A stretch of 64,000 bases of DNA from Allomeiothermus silvanus DSM 9946. GTDB taxonomy: Bacteria > Deinococcota > Deinococci > Deinococcales > Thermaceae. Every line of letters begins with the position of its first letter. The stretch's first letter is position 1. Location: NCBI RefSeq assembly GCF_000092125.1, contig NC_014213.1, forward strand, positions 62,001-126,000, written 5' to 3'. Positions 31,128 through 43,410 of the stretch are shown here, in pieces. A program made the position numbers and the translations under genes. The notes beneath the pieces were generated by a model. The model saw only the letters and a program-made list of their open reading frames with translations, made no database searches and was not told the DNA's origin.

Positions 31128-33375
31128 GGGAGTACGCCACGGTGACCCCCGAAGCCTTGGCCCGGTACATCCGGGTATCCGCAGCGATGAGCAGCGCGTC
31201 GGGGGTTTCCCCGTCCTCCGGGTAGGCGGCCAGGCCGATGTTCGCCCCCAGGCACAGCTCTCCAAAACAGATCGCCGCGATGGCCCGGGCGTAACGGTAG
31301 CAAACCACGAGGGCATCCTCTTGGGAAGTATGGGGGAAGATGGCCGCGAACTCATCCCCACCCCAGCGGAACAGGTGGTCCCCGCTGCGCCGTTCGCCCT
31401 CCAGGGCGCGGGCCACCTGGATCAGAGCCTGGTCCCCGGTAGCGTGGCCCAGGCAGTCGTTGATGGCCTTGAAGCCCTTCAGGTCAAGCACCACCAGAGA
31501 GAGGGGGTATCGGCAGCGGACCGCCCGGTGCAGTTCCTCCGGGAGGATGCGGTCAAACGCCCGGCGGTTGGGCAGCCCGGTGAGGGGGTCGGTGAGGGCC
31601 GCCTCCTCGAGGAGGCGGTGGGTGCGGCTTTCATGAAGGAGGGTCGCCATGGGGGCGGAGAAAAAGCGCGCGGCCCGGAGGCTGTCCTCCCCGAAGGCAC
31701 GAGGGTCGTGCAGGTTGTCCAGATTCAGATAGGCCAGCACCTCCCCGCGGTAGAGCATGGGCTGGCAGAGGTTGGCCTGGATCTCCCGCACCCGGCCCGC
31801 GGTGTCTATGACCTCAGGAGGGGCGGTTTGGTGGCTCACCTCGAAGATGGCTAGCTCCTCGGTGGTCATGAGGCGCGGCTCTCCCCTATGGGCGGGCTCC
31901 TCCCCCCGCCGGTACCACACCAGCGCCGCTTGTGGGCTTATCGCCAGGGCCTGCAGCCCCTCCAGGTCGTAGCCCACCGCGGCCCTAAAGCGGTATTCTC
32001 CCCCCTCCCGCACCAGCAGGCTTCCCGTTTCGCTGCCCGGCACCTGCTGGATGGCTTCGTGCAGCACCCGTTGGTAAAGCTCTTCCAGAGGCTTTTCCAA
32101 GAGTTCCTGCATGAGATGGTTTACCCCCTCGTGTCGGGCCTTCTCTACCAGCCGCTCGAACCCCACCCCGAGGGTGCGGCAGAACAGGAGTAAGACCTCC
32201 CGCTCCGCCTTTCGCCAGGGCCTGGGGCGCTTCTCCCCCACCACCAGCACAAACCGGCTCCGCACAGACCCCGGGGTGGGAACGGGATGGGCCACGAAGG
32301 TACGCCAGTCCAGCCTCCGCAACGCCGCCACCCCCCGAGGATCCTCCGCGTAGGCTTGGGTGTAGTAGGGCTCTGCCGTCCGGTAGACCTCCCAGGCCAG
32401 GCCCCGGTCGTAGGGCAGCCCCTCTTGTAGGACTGCGAGCAGTCCCGGCTCTGTCACCCCTCGATGGGCCAGGGCCTCCATCCGGGCACCCTGGGCCACC
32501 CAGACCACCCCGGCTTCTAGCTCGAGCTCTTTCAGCAGCAGCGCAAGGGCCATCTCGGCCGCTTCTTGCAAGGTGTGAACCCCCTGCAATCCGGTGGCGA
32601 GTTCCGAGAGCAGGCGGCGCACTTCCAGATCGGCCAGGCGGTCGAGCTGGAGGCTCACCGTCTCAGCGAAGCGGATAAGGCCCTCTACCTCTTCGTTCAG
32701 GAAGGGTCGGCTGCGCTCGAGGTTGAGCACCGCCACCCCCTCGCCCCGTTCAAAGAGGGGTAGCGCCAGCTCGGCGAGGGTGGAAAAGCCAGGGGCTGCG
32801 ATGTGGCAGGGCTCTTTGCGCACGTCAGGTACGTGTTGGGGTCTTCCCTCCCGAAACGCCCGGCCCTCCACCCCTTGCGCCGGGATTTCCTGCAGGTTCA
32901 GCGGAGGAACGCTGCTGAGGCAACGGAAGCCTTCCCCGTGCGGTACCCACACCCCGATATGCCCTCCTTCTCCCAAGCTGGCTAGGAGTTCGGGCAGGCG
33001 GTGCAAAAGGGCCTGGCGGTGTTGTATGGGGGTGAGGGCCTGCAGCGCTTCCGCGACGAGCCGGTGGCTCTTGGCCAGGGCCCGGGCCTGGCGGTGGGCC
33101 CTGCGCAGGCTGTCGCCGACGCTGTGGGCGAGCCAAGCAGACAGAAGTAAAAACACCCCACCCATAGCATTGAAGCCAGGAAGCAGCAAAGCAGATAGCC
33201 CCGCCGCCAGGAACCCCCAGTAAAAGCCATATACGCTGGCGGTGGTAGCGGTAAAAATCATCAGCCAGGGGAGCGTGTAGGCGAAAGCCTGGTCCCACAC
33301 CCTCTCGCGAATTCCCAGCAGGAGGGAGCATAGGGCGATGGACAGGTAGAGTAGGGTTCTCAGCCTATACTTCAA
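31120..33375 (-). CDS. Membrane diguanylate cyclase with GAF domains
   Basis: 751 residues. Three to four N-terminal membrane helices (residues 5-90, for example SVYGFYWGFLAAGLSALLLP), then tandem GAF-like regions (about 100-250, 270-410, 420-570) and a GGDEF domain (about 580-745). DPLTGLPNRRAFDRILPEEL starts the domain. The active loop is RWGGDEFAAIF, intact, and RSGD five residues before GGDEF is a standard inhibitory site. It should make cyclic di-GMP and be product-inhibited. GAF ligands are unknown. It is transcribed alone. Confidence 0.9.
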   Translation of the reverse strand: MKYRLRTLLYLSIALCSLLLGIRERVWDQAFAYTLPWLMIFTATTASVYGFYWGFLAAGLSALLLPGFNAMGGVFLLLSAWLAHSVGDSLRRAHRQARALAKSHRLVAEALQALTPIQHRQALLHRLPELLASLGEGGHIGVWVPHGEGFRCLSSVPPLNLQEIPAQGVEGRAFREGRPQHVPDVRKEPCHIAAPGFSTLAELALPLFERGEGVAVLNLERSRPFLNEEVEGLIRFAETVSLQLDRLADLEVRRLLSELATGLQGVHTLQEAAEMALALLLKELELEAGVVWVAQGARMEALAHRGVTEPGLLAVLQEGLPYDRGLAWEVYRTAEPYYTQAYAEDPRGVAALRRLDWRTFVAHPVPTPGSVRSRFVLVVGEKRPRPWRKAEREVLLLFCRTLGVGFERLVEKARHEGVNHLMQELLEKPLEELYQRVLHEAIQQVPGSETGSLLVREGGEYRFRAAVGYDLEGLQALAISPQAALVWYRRGEEPAHRGEPRLMTTEELAIFEVSHQTAPPEVIDTAGRVREIQANLCQPMLYRGEVLAYLNLDNLHDPRAFGEDSLRAARFFSAPMATLLHESRTHRLLEEAALTDPLTGLPNRRAFDRILPEELHRAVRCRYPLSLVVLDLKGFKAINDCLGHATGDQALIQVARALEGERRSGDHLFRWGGDEFAAIFPHTSQEDALVVCYRYARAIAAICFGELCLGANIGLAAYPEDGETPDALLIAADTRMYRAKASGVTVAYSQG

Positions 33376-33691
33376 GTTACCTCCGCCCCTTCGAGGGGCT
33401 CCTCAGCAGGTGACAGCCTTTCAAGTTGGCATAGTTTACCATCTCCCGTTGGCAACGGGGGGTGGCCGCCTCTCCCCGACACCCCATCGACTACCGGATA
33501 CCCCCCACCCCTTACAAAACAGGGTAGCGCTACCCGCGCGGGGCCATGGGGTCATTTACCCCCGACCGGGCCTCCGCGCGCTGTCCTGAGGCCACGAAGC
33601 TGGCCGTTACCGGCTTAATTCTCTCGCTGTTGTTGCGCCAGGCCCGCCGCGATCACCACGGGAGGGACCTGCGGTTGCTGCGAGGGGCCGG
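33376..33691. other. Gene-free stretch with a 14-bp palindrome
   Basis: No gene seen. GGGTAGCGCTACCC (33522-33535) is a perfect palindrome. The GGDEF gene is transcribed leftwards away from here and the ABC genes leftwards into here, so the stretch holds the GGDEF promoter and the 3' end of the ABC operon. Confidence 0.55.
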
Positions 33692-34891
33692 TTAAAGGTA
33701 CTCGAGCGGGCTCTGCCGCGCGGTCTGCAGCGCGGGCGGTAAGGCGGCCAACAGGCCCAGGGGCAGCAAGAGCAAAACCCGGGCCACCAGGTCAAGGCTA
33801 AGCTGCGGGGGCGGCAAGAAAAAACCCAGCCGCTCTCCCAACAGCCCCGACCCGGCAGCGGCCAACCCCCAGCCCAGCAAGAGCCCCAAAAGCACCCCCA
33901 GCGCCACCTCGAGCAGCGTCTCCAGCAAGACCACCCCGAAAACCACCCCCCGCCCGGCGCCCAGCGCGCGCAGCAGGGCGGTATGGCGGCGACGCTCCAG
34001 GCCCCCTGCGTACACCCCCTGCCCTACCAAGAGCGCCGCCAACGCCAGCACCAGCAGCGATAGCGCTCCGTAGGCCATTTGGCCCTGCAGCAATAGCTCG
34101 CGGGTCTGGGCGAAGACCTGCCCCGGGAAGACCGCCTGGGCCAAGCCCCCGCGGTTGATCTCCTGGGCCACCTGGTACACGTCGGAAAGGCGCTTGCCGG
34201 TGTAGAGCACGGCGGTCACCTGGCGCTCCTGCAGGCCTTCGCCGTGGACCTCCCAGTAGGCCTCGATGGGCACGAAGATAGCCCGGTCCCAGGGGCCCCC
34301 GGTGGCCTCCAGCACCCCTACCACCCGGTACTCTTCCTCCTGGTGGTGGGCCTCGGCGGTGGCGGCCTCGGCCTGGCTAGCGAAAAACCCGTGGGCGCTG
34401 AGGAACCGGTCGCCGAGCTTCAAGCCGGTCTCCCGCGCTGCCCTGGCCCCCAGCACCGCCTCATAGGCACCTGCGAAGGCCCGCCCCGCACGCAACCGGA
34501 AGTACGGCGGCGCGGTGGGCTTCAGGCGCAGGCTGAAAATCTCGGCATTGGTGCCCAACAAGGGCAGGCCGCGGTAGTTGTCGCCGAAGGCCAGCGGCAC
34601 CACCCGGCGGCTTCGGGGGTCGCGCGCCAGCCACTCATACACGGGGTAAGGGAGGTTGGCGATGGGCGGCTGAAGCAGGTACAGGCTCGAGAGCACCGCT
34701 TGGGTGGGGCTGCCCTTGGCCGCGATGAGCACGTCGAAGACCTGCGCGGCATCCGCCGCCCCGCGCTCCAAGGAGCGCAGCACCAGCGGTACCACCAGCG
34801 CAGTAGCGCTGGCCAGGGCCACCCCGAGCAGGGTGAGGGCGGTGGTAAGCGCCCGCACCCGCAGATTGCGTACCACGATCCACAGGGTCAT
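33692..34891 (-). CDS. MacB/FtsX-type ABC permease
   Basis: 399 residues: one N-terminal membrane helix (TTALTLLGVALASATALVV), a large extracytoplasmic domain (about 50-260) and three C-terminal helices (for example ALSLLVLALAALLVGQGVYA), the MacB/LolC layout. ERRRHTALLRALGAGRGVVF is the coupling region. This class does mechanotransmission or lipoprotein/peptide export rather than import. It overlaps the ATPase gene by 4 bases. The small secreted protein encoded first in the operon may be its partner. Confidence 0.85.
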   Translation of the reverse strand: MTLWIVVRNLRVRALTTALTLLGVALASATALVVPLVLRSLERGAADAAQVFDVLIAAKGSPTQAVLSSLYLLQPPIANLPYPVYEWLARDPRSRRVVPLAFGDNYRGLPLLGTNAEIFSLRLKPTAPPYFRLRAGRAFAGAYEAVLGARAARETGLKLGDRFLSAHGFFASQAEAATAEAHHQEEEYRVVGVLEATGGPWDRAIFVPIEAYWEVHGEGLQERQVTAVLYTGKRLSDVYQVAQEINRGGLAQAVFPGQVFAQTRELLLQGQMAYGALSLLVLALAALLVGQGVYAGGLERRRHTALLRALGAGRGVVFGVVLLETLLEVALGVLLGLLLGWGLAAAGSGLLGERLGFFLPPPQLSLDLVARVLLLLPLGLLAALPPALQTARQSPLEYL

Positions 34892-35553
34892 GCGGTCCTC
34901 GTGGCGGGATGCGGGTAAAGCTCGAGGCGGCGGGGAAAGCGCTCCATCACCCAGGGGTCGTGGGTGGCCACCACCAGCGTGGCCCCGAGGGTCTTGGCCG
35001 TCTGGGTGAGCAAGTCCAGCGCCGTCGCGGCGCGGGAGCGGTCCAGGTGAGCGGTGGGCTCATCGGCCAGCAAGAGCCGGGGGCGGTGGGCCACCGCCCG
35101 GGCCAGGGCCACCCGCTGCCGCTCCCCGGTGGAAAGCCGCTTGGGGGGGTGGGACAGGCGCTGCCCCAACCCCACCGCGCGCAGGATCTCGGCAGCCTGG
35201 CGCAGCGCCGCCGCCCCGCGCACCCCGGCGATGCCTAACCCCAAGAGCACGTTCTCGAGCGCGGTGTACCCCTCCATGAGGTAGAAGTCCTGGAACAAGT
35301 ACCCCACCCGCTCCCGCCGGTAGGCGTCGCGCTGGGCCTCGCTAAGGGTGGCCAGGTTGCGCCCGTCCACCCATACCTCCCCCGCGCTGGGCCCGCGCAG
35401 CCCGGCCAACAGGTGCAGCAGGGTGGTCTTCCCGCTCCCCGAAGGCCCCAGCAGCACCGCCTGCTCGCCGGAAGGGATTTCCAGGTCCGGAAAGCAGAGC
35501 GTCACGTCCTCGCCGTAGCGGCAGATCACCCCCCGCAGGCACACCTCGGCCAT
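34888..35553 (-). CDS. MacB/LolD-type ABC ATP-binding protein
   Basis: 221 residues from ATG 35553. Walker [19 protein letters not shown]-loop GYLFQDFYLMEGYTALENV (LolD/MacB style), signature [18 protein letters not shown], Walker B LLADEPTAHLD and switch His in VVATHDPWVMERF. The start overlaps the stop of the upstream gene. The frame extends far upstream but that part is a shadow. Confidence 0.9.
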   Translation of the reverse strand: MAEVCLRGVICRYGEDVTLCFPDLEIPSGEQAVLLGPSGSGKTTLLHLLAGLRGPSAGEVWVDGRNLATLSEAQRDAYRRERVGYLFQDFYLMEGYTALENVLLGLGIAGVRGAAALRQAAEILRAVGLGQRLSHPPKRLSTGERQRVALARAVAHRPRLLLADEPTAHLDRSRAATALDLLTQTAKTLGATLVVATHDPWVMERFPRRLELYPHPATRTA

Positions 35554-35975
35554 CAGCGCACCTCCTCGACCCTGTCCGCGTAGATGCGCACCAGGCTCAC
35601 GAAGCCGGTCGCGGCATCCTCCTTGATGCCCACCTCGAGCCGCCCCACCACCCGGATGCGCTGGGTGGTAGGCTCGGCCAGCCGCCCCGGCGGCATGATC
35701 ACCAGCACGATATCGGGGGGCCAGTCGGCGGCGCTGGAGCAAAACGGACAGGTGGCTAGCGGAGCTTTGGTCAGCACAAAAAAGTCCAGCTTGGGCTTCA
35801 GGGGCGGCGCCATCCAGCCCGCCATCACCACCTGCTTGCCGGCGAGGGCTTGCAGCTTGGGGGAAAACTCCACCCCGCGCACGGTGGTCTTGCTGTAGAG
35901 TTCGCTGAACTCGAGGGGGCTTTGGGCCAAGCCCAGCCCCCCTAGGGCCAGCAAGATGATCGGCAGCCAACGCAT
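35553..35975 (-). CDS. Small secreted protein, DUF3299-like
   Basis: 140 residues with a signal peptide (WLPIILLALGGLGLAQ). The mature part has VVMAGWMAPPLKPKLDFFVL and a CPFC pair (LATCPFCSSAADWPPDIVLV), as in DUF3299 periplasmic proteins, which often accompany MacB-type transporters. It may bind a metal or a thiol. Function unknown. It overlaps the ATPase start, so the three genes form one operon. Confidence 0.65.
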   Translation of the reverse strand: MRWLPIILLALGGLGLAQSPLEFSELYSKTTVRGVEFSPKLQALAGKQVVMAGWMAPPLKPKLDFFVLTKAPLATCPFCSSAADWPPDIVLVIMPPGRLAEPTTQRIRVVGRLEVGIKEDAATGFVSLVRIYADRVEEVR

Positions 35976-35990
35976 AGGGCTTCCCGCCTC

Positions 35991-36023
35991 GCACCCTGCG
36001 CCAGCAACCCTAGCGCAGGGTGC
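35991..36023 (-). terminator. Hairpin terminator after phoA
   Basis: GCACCCTGCGC (35991-36001) is fully complementary to GCGCAGGGTGC (36013-36023), an 11-bp stem with an 11-base loop, between the phoA stop and the next minus-strand operon. No T run. Confidence 0.6.
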
Positions 36024-36039
36024 CCACTCGGACCGGGGC

Positions 36040-37797
<1,758 letters not shown>

Positions 37798-37831
37798 CGG
37801 AATTCCCTCCCGGCTAAACCATAGGTAAAAA

Positions 37832-37849
37832 CCCTCAGGGAATTGTCAG
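37832..37849 (-). promoter_or_regulatory. Candidate Pho box before phoA
   Basis: On the minus strand CTGACAA-TTCC-CTGAGGG gives two 7-mers with the 11-base period of PhoB sites. The first half-site CTGACAA recurs upstream of the metallophosphoesterase (56772-56778) and of the 58-kb importer (58068-58074). Confidence 0.45.
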
Positions 37850-37890
37850 CCGCGCTGCCCCTGGAGGCATTCCATGCTATCCTTGGCGAA

Positions 37891-39309
37891 ATGTACCGGA
37901 TCGCAGCCATAGCCGCCCTGCTAGTAGCCTGTAACGCTCAGAGCCCCGGTCCGGCCCCCACCCCCGGCTTAGCCTGCCCCCGCCTGGGCTCTCCGCCGCA
38001 AAAGAGCAGCGCGCTGGTGACCGCCTGGAGCACCTACCTGGGAAAAGGGAGCAGCGACGCCGCCAACGCGGTGGACCTGGCCCCCGATTGCAGCCTGTTG
38101 ATAGGAGGCACCTTCAGCGGGAGCGATTTCGGGAAAACCCCTACGGTGTTTTTGGGGGGCTCGAGCGGGGCAGTGCTGCGGCTGGAGCCCACCGGGGCGG
38201 TGCGGGCCGTGGCCCGGCTGGGCAGCGCGGTGGCCGACCTCGAGGCGTGTGTTTCGCTGCGCGAAAGCAGCGAGGCCAGGTGCGACTCCGGGACGTTGGC
38301 CGTAGCCGGGGACTTCGGTCTGGCGGTGCTGGCGCCCGATCTGGAATCCCTCCTGTGGAGCGTGGGCGACCAGGGGGCGGCCAGCCGGGTAGCCATCGGC
38401 AGCGACGGTACGGTAGCGGCCCTATTCGGCAAGGCGGTGCGCATCTACGGGGCGACGGGAAAACTGCTGGGCACGCTCACCCTGGCGGATAGCGCGGTCA
38501 ACGACGTAGCCGTGGATGGCCGGGGCCAGCGGGTCTTCGTGACGGGCTTCGCCCAGCGCGACGGCGGCCCCTGCAGCCAGCTTCAGGTGGCCTGGGTGCG
38601 GGCTTACAGCTATGCCGGAAGCCCCCTCTGGAAAGCCTACGACTGGACCCACGCCCAAGCTGCCGCCGCAAACAGCAGCTGCGCCGATACCCGCGGGGTG
38701 CGTCTGGCCCTGGGGCGCGACGGCTGGCTGTACTTCGCCGGGGAGAGTGCAGGGGGCAATAGCATCTTTCGCTTTAGCCCCCAAGACCTCGCAAGCCCTG
38801 CCCCCAACGTCAAGTCGGACAAGTACACCGACCCGTACAACACCGCCTCCAACCCCATCACTTACCTGGCCCGGCTGGACCCCGCCTCCGGGGCCAACCT
38901 AGCCGGGCAGTTCCTCCTCGCCCGGCTGGACTCCGGCAGGGGGAACACCCTGCGCCCGCGCGCCCTGGCGGCCGACGAGGCCGGTCGGGTGTACATCGGA
39001 GGGATCGCGGCCTACGCGATCGCGAGCCGTGCCTCCCTCACCCTCGACGGGGAGGTCCTCCCTCCCTACGCCGGAGACGACGCCTGGGTGCTGGTGGCGA
39101 GTCCCGACCTAAAGGAACGCCTGCTGTGGATGGTGTGGAACGCCGGGGGCAAGGGCGAGGTGCGGGGCCTGGCCGCAGGCGGGGGCATAGCAGCCCTGGC
39201 GGCCCGGGTGAACGCCGCCCCGCTACATCTGAACAACGCGCTGCAACCCGACGCCCCCAGCGGCGGTGGTCCCGGCTTCGCCTCCGCCTGGCCGGGCTGG
39301 CCGCCTTGA
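37891..39309 (+). CDS. Secreted lipoprotein with repeated beta-propeller-like segments
   Basis: 472 residues from ATG 37891. The lipobox ALLVACNAQ puts a lipidated Cys after about 13 residues. The rest has repeated beta motifs of the type LAPDCSLLIGGTFSG, VAVDGRGQRVFVTGFAQ, LGRDGWLYFAGES and LAADEAGRVYIGGIAA, like SBBP or NHL-type propellers. I do not recognise a specific function. It is divergent from phoA and shares the intergenic region holding the candidate Pho box. Confidence 0.7.
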   Translation: MYRIAAIAALLVACNAQSPGPAPTPGLACPRLGSPPQKSSALVTAWSTYLGKGSSDAANAVDLAPDCSLLIGGTFSGSDFGKTPTVFLGGSSGAVLRLEPTGAVRAVARLGSAVADLEACVSLRESSEARCDSGTLAVAGDFGLAVLAPDLESLLWSVGDQGAASRVAIGSDGTVAALFGKAVRIYGATGKLLGTLTLADSAVNDVAVDGRGQRVFVTGFAQRDGGPCSQLQVAWVRAYSYAGSPLWKAYDWTHAQAAAANSSCADTRGVRLALGRDGWLYFAGESAGGNSIFRFSPQDLASPAPNVKSDKYTDPYNTASNPITYLARLDPASGANLAGQFLLARLDSGRGNTLRPRALAADEAGRVYIGGIAAYAIASRASLTLDGEVLPPYAGDDAWVLVASPDLKERLLWMVWNAGGKGEVRGLAAGGGIAALAARVNAAPLHLNNALQPDAPSGGGPGFASAWPGWPP

Positions 39310-39375
39310 CGGAGGGGCCGCCCAAGCCCTAGCATCGGGGCTAACCCTGCGCTTCAGGGCCACAATCCGCACGTT

Positions 39376-40827
<1,452 letters not shown>

Positions 40828-40909
40828 AGCCTTTGCCGTGTCGGGGCGTGCTCTCCTCGAGGTATGGCTACAGTTCTACCCGATAAAATCAGTAAAGCGT
40901 TTGCCAGAA

Positions 40910-40990
40910 TACCCGCACGTCCAATCAGGCGGTGCGGGTTAAACTACAGTTTTTACGATCAGCCGTGGTACGAAGCTTCCCGCTCGCTAA
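40910..40990. repeat. 81-bp dispersed hairpin repeat, copy B
   Basis: ACCCGCAC (40911-40918) pairs with GTGCGGGT (40932-40939). It nearly repeats 11466-11546, and its last 32 bases are the final codons and stop of the sulfite reductase gene (residues SEREASYHG). It lies between convergent genes and can serve both as terminator. Confidence 0.85.
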
Positions 40991-42647
40991 AGCGTTCCCA
41001 AAGCGTCTGTACACCCACGCGGTGGCAGTAGTCACCGAAGGCCTCCCCCTCCTGCCGCTCGAGCTTGTAGGCCTCGAGGAGGGGCTCGAGGCGGCGGGCG
41101 ATCTCCTCGCGCCTCACGTTATCGAGGTAGACCTGGCCCAGGCGGGTCCCCAGGTGGCTGCCGCCCAGGTAGACGGTGTAGGAGTTCAAGCTGCGGCCCA
41201 CCAGGCCCACCTCGGCGCTGTAGGGGCGGGCGCAGCCGTTGGGGCAGCCGGTCATGCGGACGTGGGGGACGGGGCCGTCCTTCAGCCCGAGCCTCTCCAA
41301 GAGCCCGTTGATCTCCCGGATCACCTGGGGCATCACCCGCTCGCTCTCGGTGATGGCCAGGCCGCAGGTGGGCAGGGCCGGGCAGGCCATGGCGTTTTGC
41401 ACCGCCAGCGGGATGCTGCCGGGGAGCGCCACGCCGTGGTCGCGGAAGACGGCCTCGACGGCGGTCTGGTCGGCAGGATCAAGGCCAACAAAGAGGATGT
41501 TCTGCTGGGCGGTGAGGCGCACCTCGGGGGAAAAGCGCTGCACCACCTCGCGGATCGCCGCGCGCAGGTTTTCCTTGACCCGCCCGTTCTCCACAAAGAG
41601 CCCGAAGAAGAGCTTGCCGTCGCCTTGCGGGTGCCAGCCAAGGTGGTCGTCGCCCGAGAGCCACGCCAGCGGTCGGGCCTCGCTCAGGGCGTAGCCCACG
41701 TAGCGCTCGACCTCGGCCTTGAAGCGCTCGAGGCCCCAGGCCTCGACCAGGTACTTCATGCGGCTATACTTGCGGTCGTCGCGCCGCCCGTGGTCGCGCT
41801 GCACCTTGACGATGGCCTCCACGACTTCGAACAGCTGCTCCGGGCGGACGGTGGCGAGGGGCTTGGCCAGGGCGGGGTGGGTGTCCTTGGCCCCGTGGCT
41901 CTGGCCCAGCCCGCCGCCCACCAGCAAGGTGAAGCCCTCGAGGCGCTCCCCCTCCACCACCGGGACGATGCCGACGTCCTGGGTGTAGACGTCCACGCAG
42001 TTGTCACCGGGAAAGGCAAAGCCGATCTTGAACTTGCGCGGCAGGTAGGTCTCGCCGTAGAGGGGTTCGTTTTCTTCCAGGCTCGCGGCTTTCTCCCCAT
42101 CCAGCCAGATCTCGTAGTAGGCGCGGGTTTTGGGCTTGAGCCGGTCGGAGAGTTCCTTGGCGTAGCGGTATAGCCCGGCGCGCTGTCGGTCGGCTAAAGG
42201 CGCGGGGCAGGCCACGATGTTGCGCACCACGTCCCCACAGGCCGAGAGGGTGGTGAGGAGATTTTGGTTCAAGACCCGAATCAGCGGCTTGAGCCCGCCC
42301 TTGCGCACCCCGTGGTACTGGATGGCCTGCCGGGTGGTGATGCGCAGCGTGGCGTTACCCAGTTCGTCGGCCAGGCGGTCGAGGGCCAGGTATTGCTCGG
42401 GCGTAAGCACCCCCCCAGGGATGGCCACCCGGATCATGAAGGAGTAGTCGGGCCCCAGGCCCTGCGCCTTGCGCGCCTTGCGCACGTCGCGGTCGTCCTG
42501 CTGGTAGATGCCGTGAAACTTGAGGATCTGGTAGCCCTCTTCGCTGAAGTGGTCGCTGCCGTCGTGGAGCTCGGCGTCGACGGGCCCGCGCAAGCGGTTG
42601 CTGGCGATCTTCACATACTCGACTTTGGATAGCTTAGCTTCTGCCAT
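40959..42647 (-). CDS. sir: Ferredoxin-dependent sulfite (nitrite/sulfite) reductase
   Basis: 562 residues with the two repeated halves of the family (RVAIPGGVLTPEQYLAL, LRITTRQAIQYHGVRKGG). The Cys ligands of the [4Fe-4S]/siroheme pair are CPALPTC and GCPNGC in the C-terminal half. It reduces sulfite to sulfide with six electrons. The operon setting (sulfate transport, sat, cysC, cysH, siroheme genes) supports sulfite over nitrite. The last nine residues lie in a dispersed repeat, so the natural C-terminus may have been replaced. Confidence 0.9.
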   Translation of the reverse strand: MAEAKLSKVEYVKIASNRLRGPVDAELHDGSDHFSEEGYQILKFHGIYQQDDRDVRKARKAQGLGPDYSFMIRVAIPGGVLTPEQYLALDRLADELGNATLRITTRQAIQYHGVRKGGLKPLIRVLNQNLLTTLSACGDVVRNIVACPAPLADRQRAGLYRYAKELSDRLKPKTRAYYEIWLDGEKAASLEENEPLYGETYLPRKFKIGFAFPGDNCVDVYTQDVGIVPVVEGERLEGFTLLVGGGLGQSHGAKDTHPALAKPLATVRPEQLFEVVEAIVKVQRDHGRRDDRKYSRMKYLVEAWGLERFKAEVERYVGYALSEARPLAWLSGDDHLGWHPQGDGKLFFGLFVENGRVKENLRAAIREVVQRFSPEVRLTAQQNILFVGLDPADQTAVEAVFRDHGVALPGSIPLAVQNAMACPALPTCGLAITESERVMPQVIREINGLLERLGLKDGPVPHVRMTGCPNGCARPYSAEVGLVGRSLNSYTVYLGGSHLGTRLGQVYLDNVRREEIARRLEPLLEAYKLERQEGEAFGDYCHRVGVQTLWERFSEREASYHG

Positions 42648-42660
42648 GGTGATTCCTCGT

Positions 42661-43410
42661 TTACCCCACGGCTCCCGCGGCGGCCAGCTCGACCGCCCTG
42701 AGCCGCTCGCGTAGCCGCACGACCTCCCCCACGACCCACACCGCGGGGGACTGGACCTCCACCTTCCCCTCCGCCACCTGCCCCAAGCTGGACACCACCA
42801 CCCGCTCCTCGGGGGTGGTGCCCCGCTCGATGAAGGCCACCGGCTCCCCCGGCCTACGCCCCGCTGCGATCAGCGCACCGGCGATGCGCGCCCGCTCCCC
42901 CACCCCCATCAGGATCACCAGGGTGTCCACCCCGGCATAGGGCGTGCAGTCGGGCAGCCCTCCCCCCTGGGCATGCCCCGAGAGCACCGCAAAGCCCCCC
43001 GCTACCCCGCGCAGCGTCAGGGGGATACCGGCCATCCCGGGCACCGCCAGGGCCGAGCTCACCCCCGGCACCAGCTCCACCGCGATGCCCTCTCGGGCCA
43101 GGAACGCCCACTCCTCGCCCCCCCGCCCATAGACCATCGGATCGCCCCCTTTGAGCCGCACCACCTTCCGCCCGGAGCGGGCGTGGGCCAGCAGCAAGGC
43201 GAGGATCTCCCCCTGGACCCGCTCCTGTTCCCCCCGCTCCTTGCCCACGTAGTGGAGCTGGGCCAGCGGGTGGACCAACTCCAACACCGCCGGGCTCACC
43301 AGCCGGTCGTAGAGCACCACTTCCGCCTCCTGCAGCACCCGCACCGCCCGCAGGGTCAGCAGTTCGGGGTCCCCGGGACCCGCCCCCACCAAATACACCT
43401 TGCCCTTCAC
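42661..43410 (-). CDS. cobA: Uroporphyrinogen-III C-methyltransferase (SUMT)
   Basis: 249 residues. KVYLVGAGPGDPELLTLRAV is the N-terminal SUMT signature, VVRLKGGDPMVYGRGGEEW the second, and VPGVSSALAVPGMAGIPLT the SAM-site block. It methylates uroporphyrinogen III twice to precorrin-2, the first step of siroheme synthesis for the sulfite reductase encoded downstream. It overlaps the precorrin-2 dehydrogenase gene by 4 bases. Confidence 0.93.
   Translation of the reverse strand: MKGKVYLVGAGPGDPELLTLRAVRVLQEAEVVLYDRLVSPAVLELVHPLAQLHYVGKERGEQERVQGEILALLLAHARSGRKVVRLKGGDPMVYGRGGEEWAFLAREGIAVELVPGVSSALAVPGMAGIPLTLRGVAGGFAVLSGHAQGGGLPDCTPYAGVDTLVILMGVGERARIAGALIAAGRRPGEPVAFIERGTTPEERVVVSSLGQVAEGKVEVQSPAVWVVGEVVRLRERLRAVELAAAGAVG

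Noticed and set aside
40959-42647. Nitrite reductase assignment for the siroheme reductase
   Set aside because: Sequence alone cannot separate the two, but the whole operon is sulfate assimilation with two SAM riboswitches in the region.
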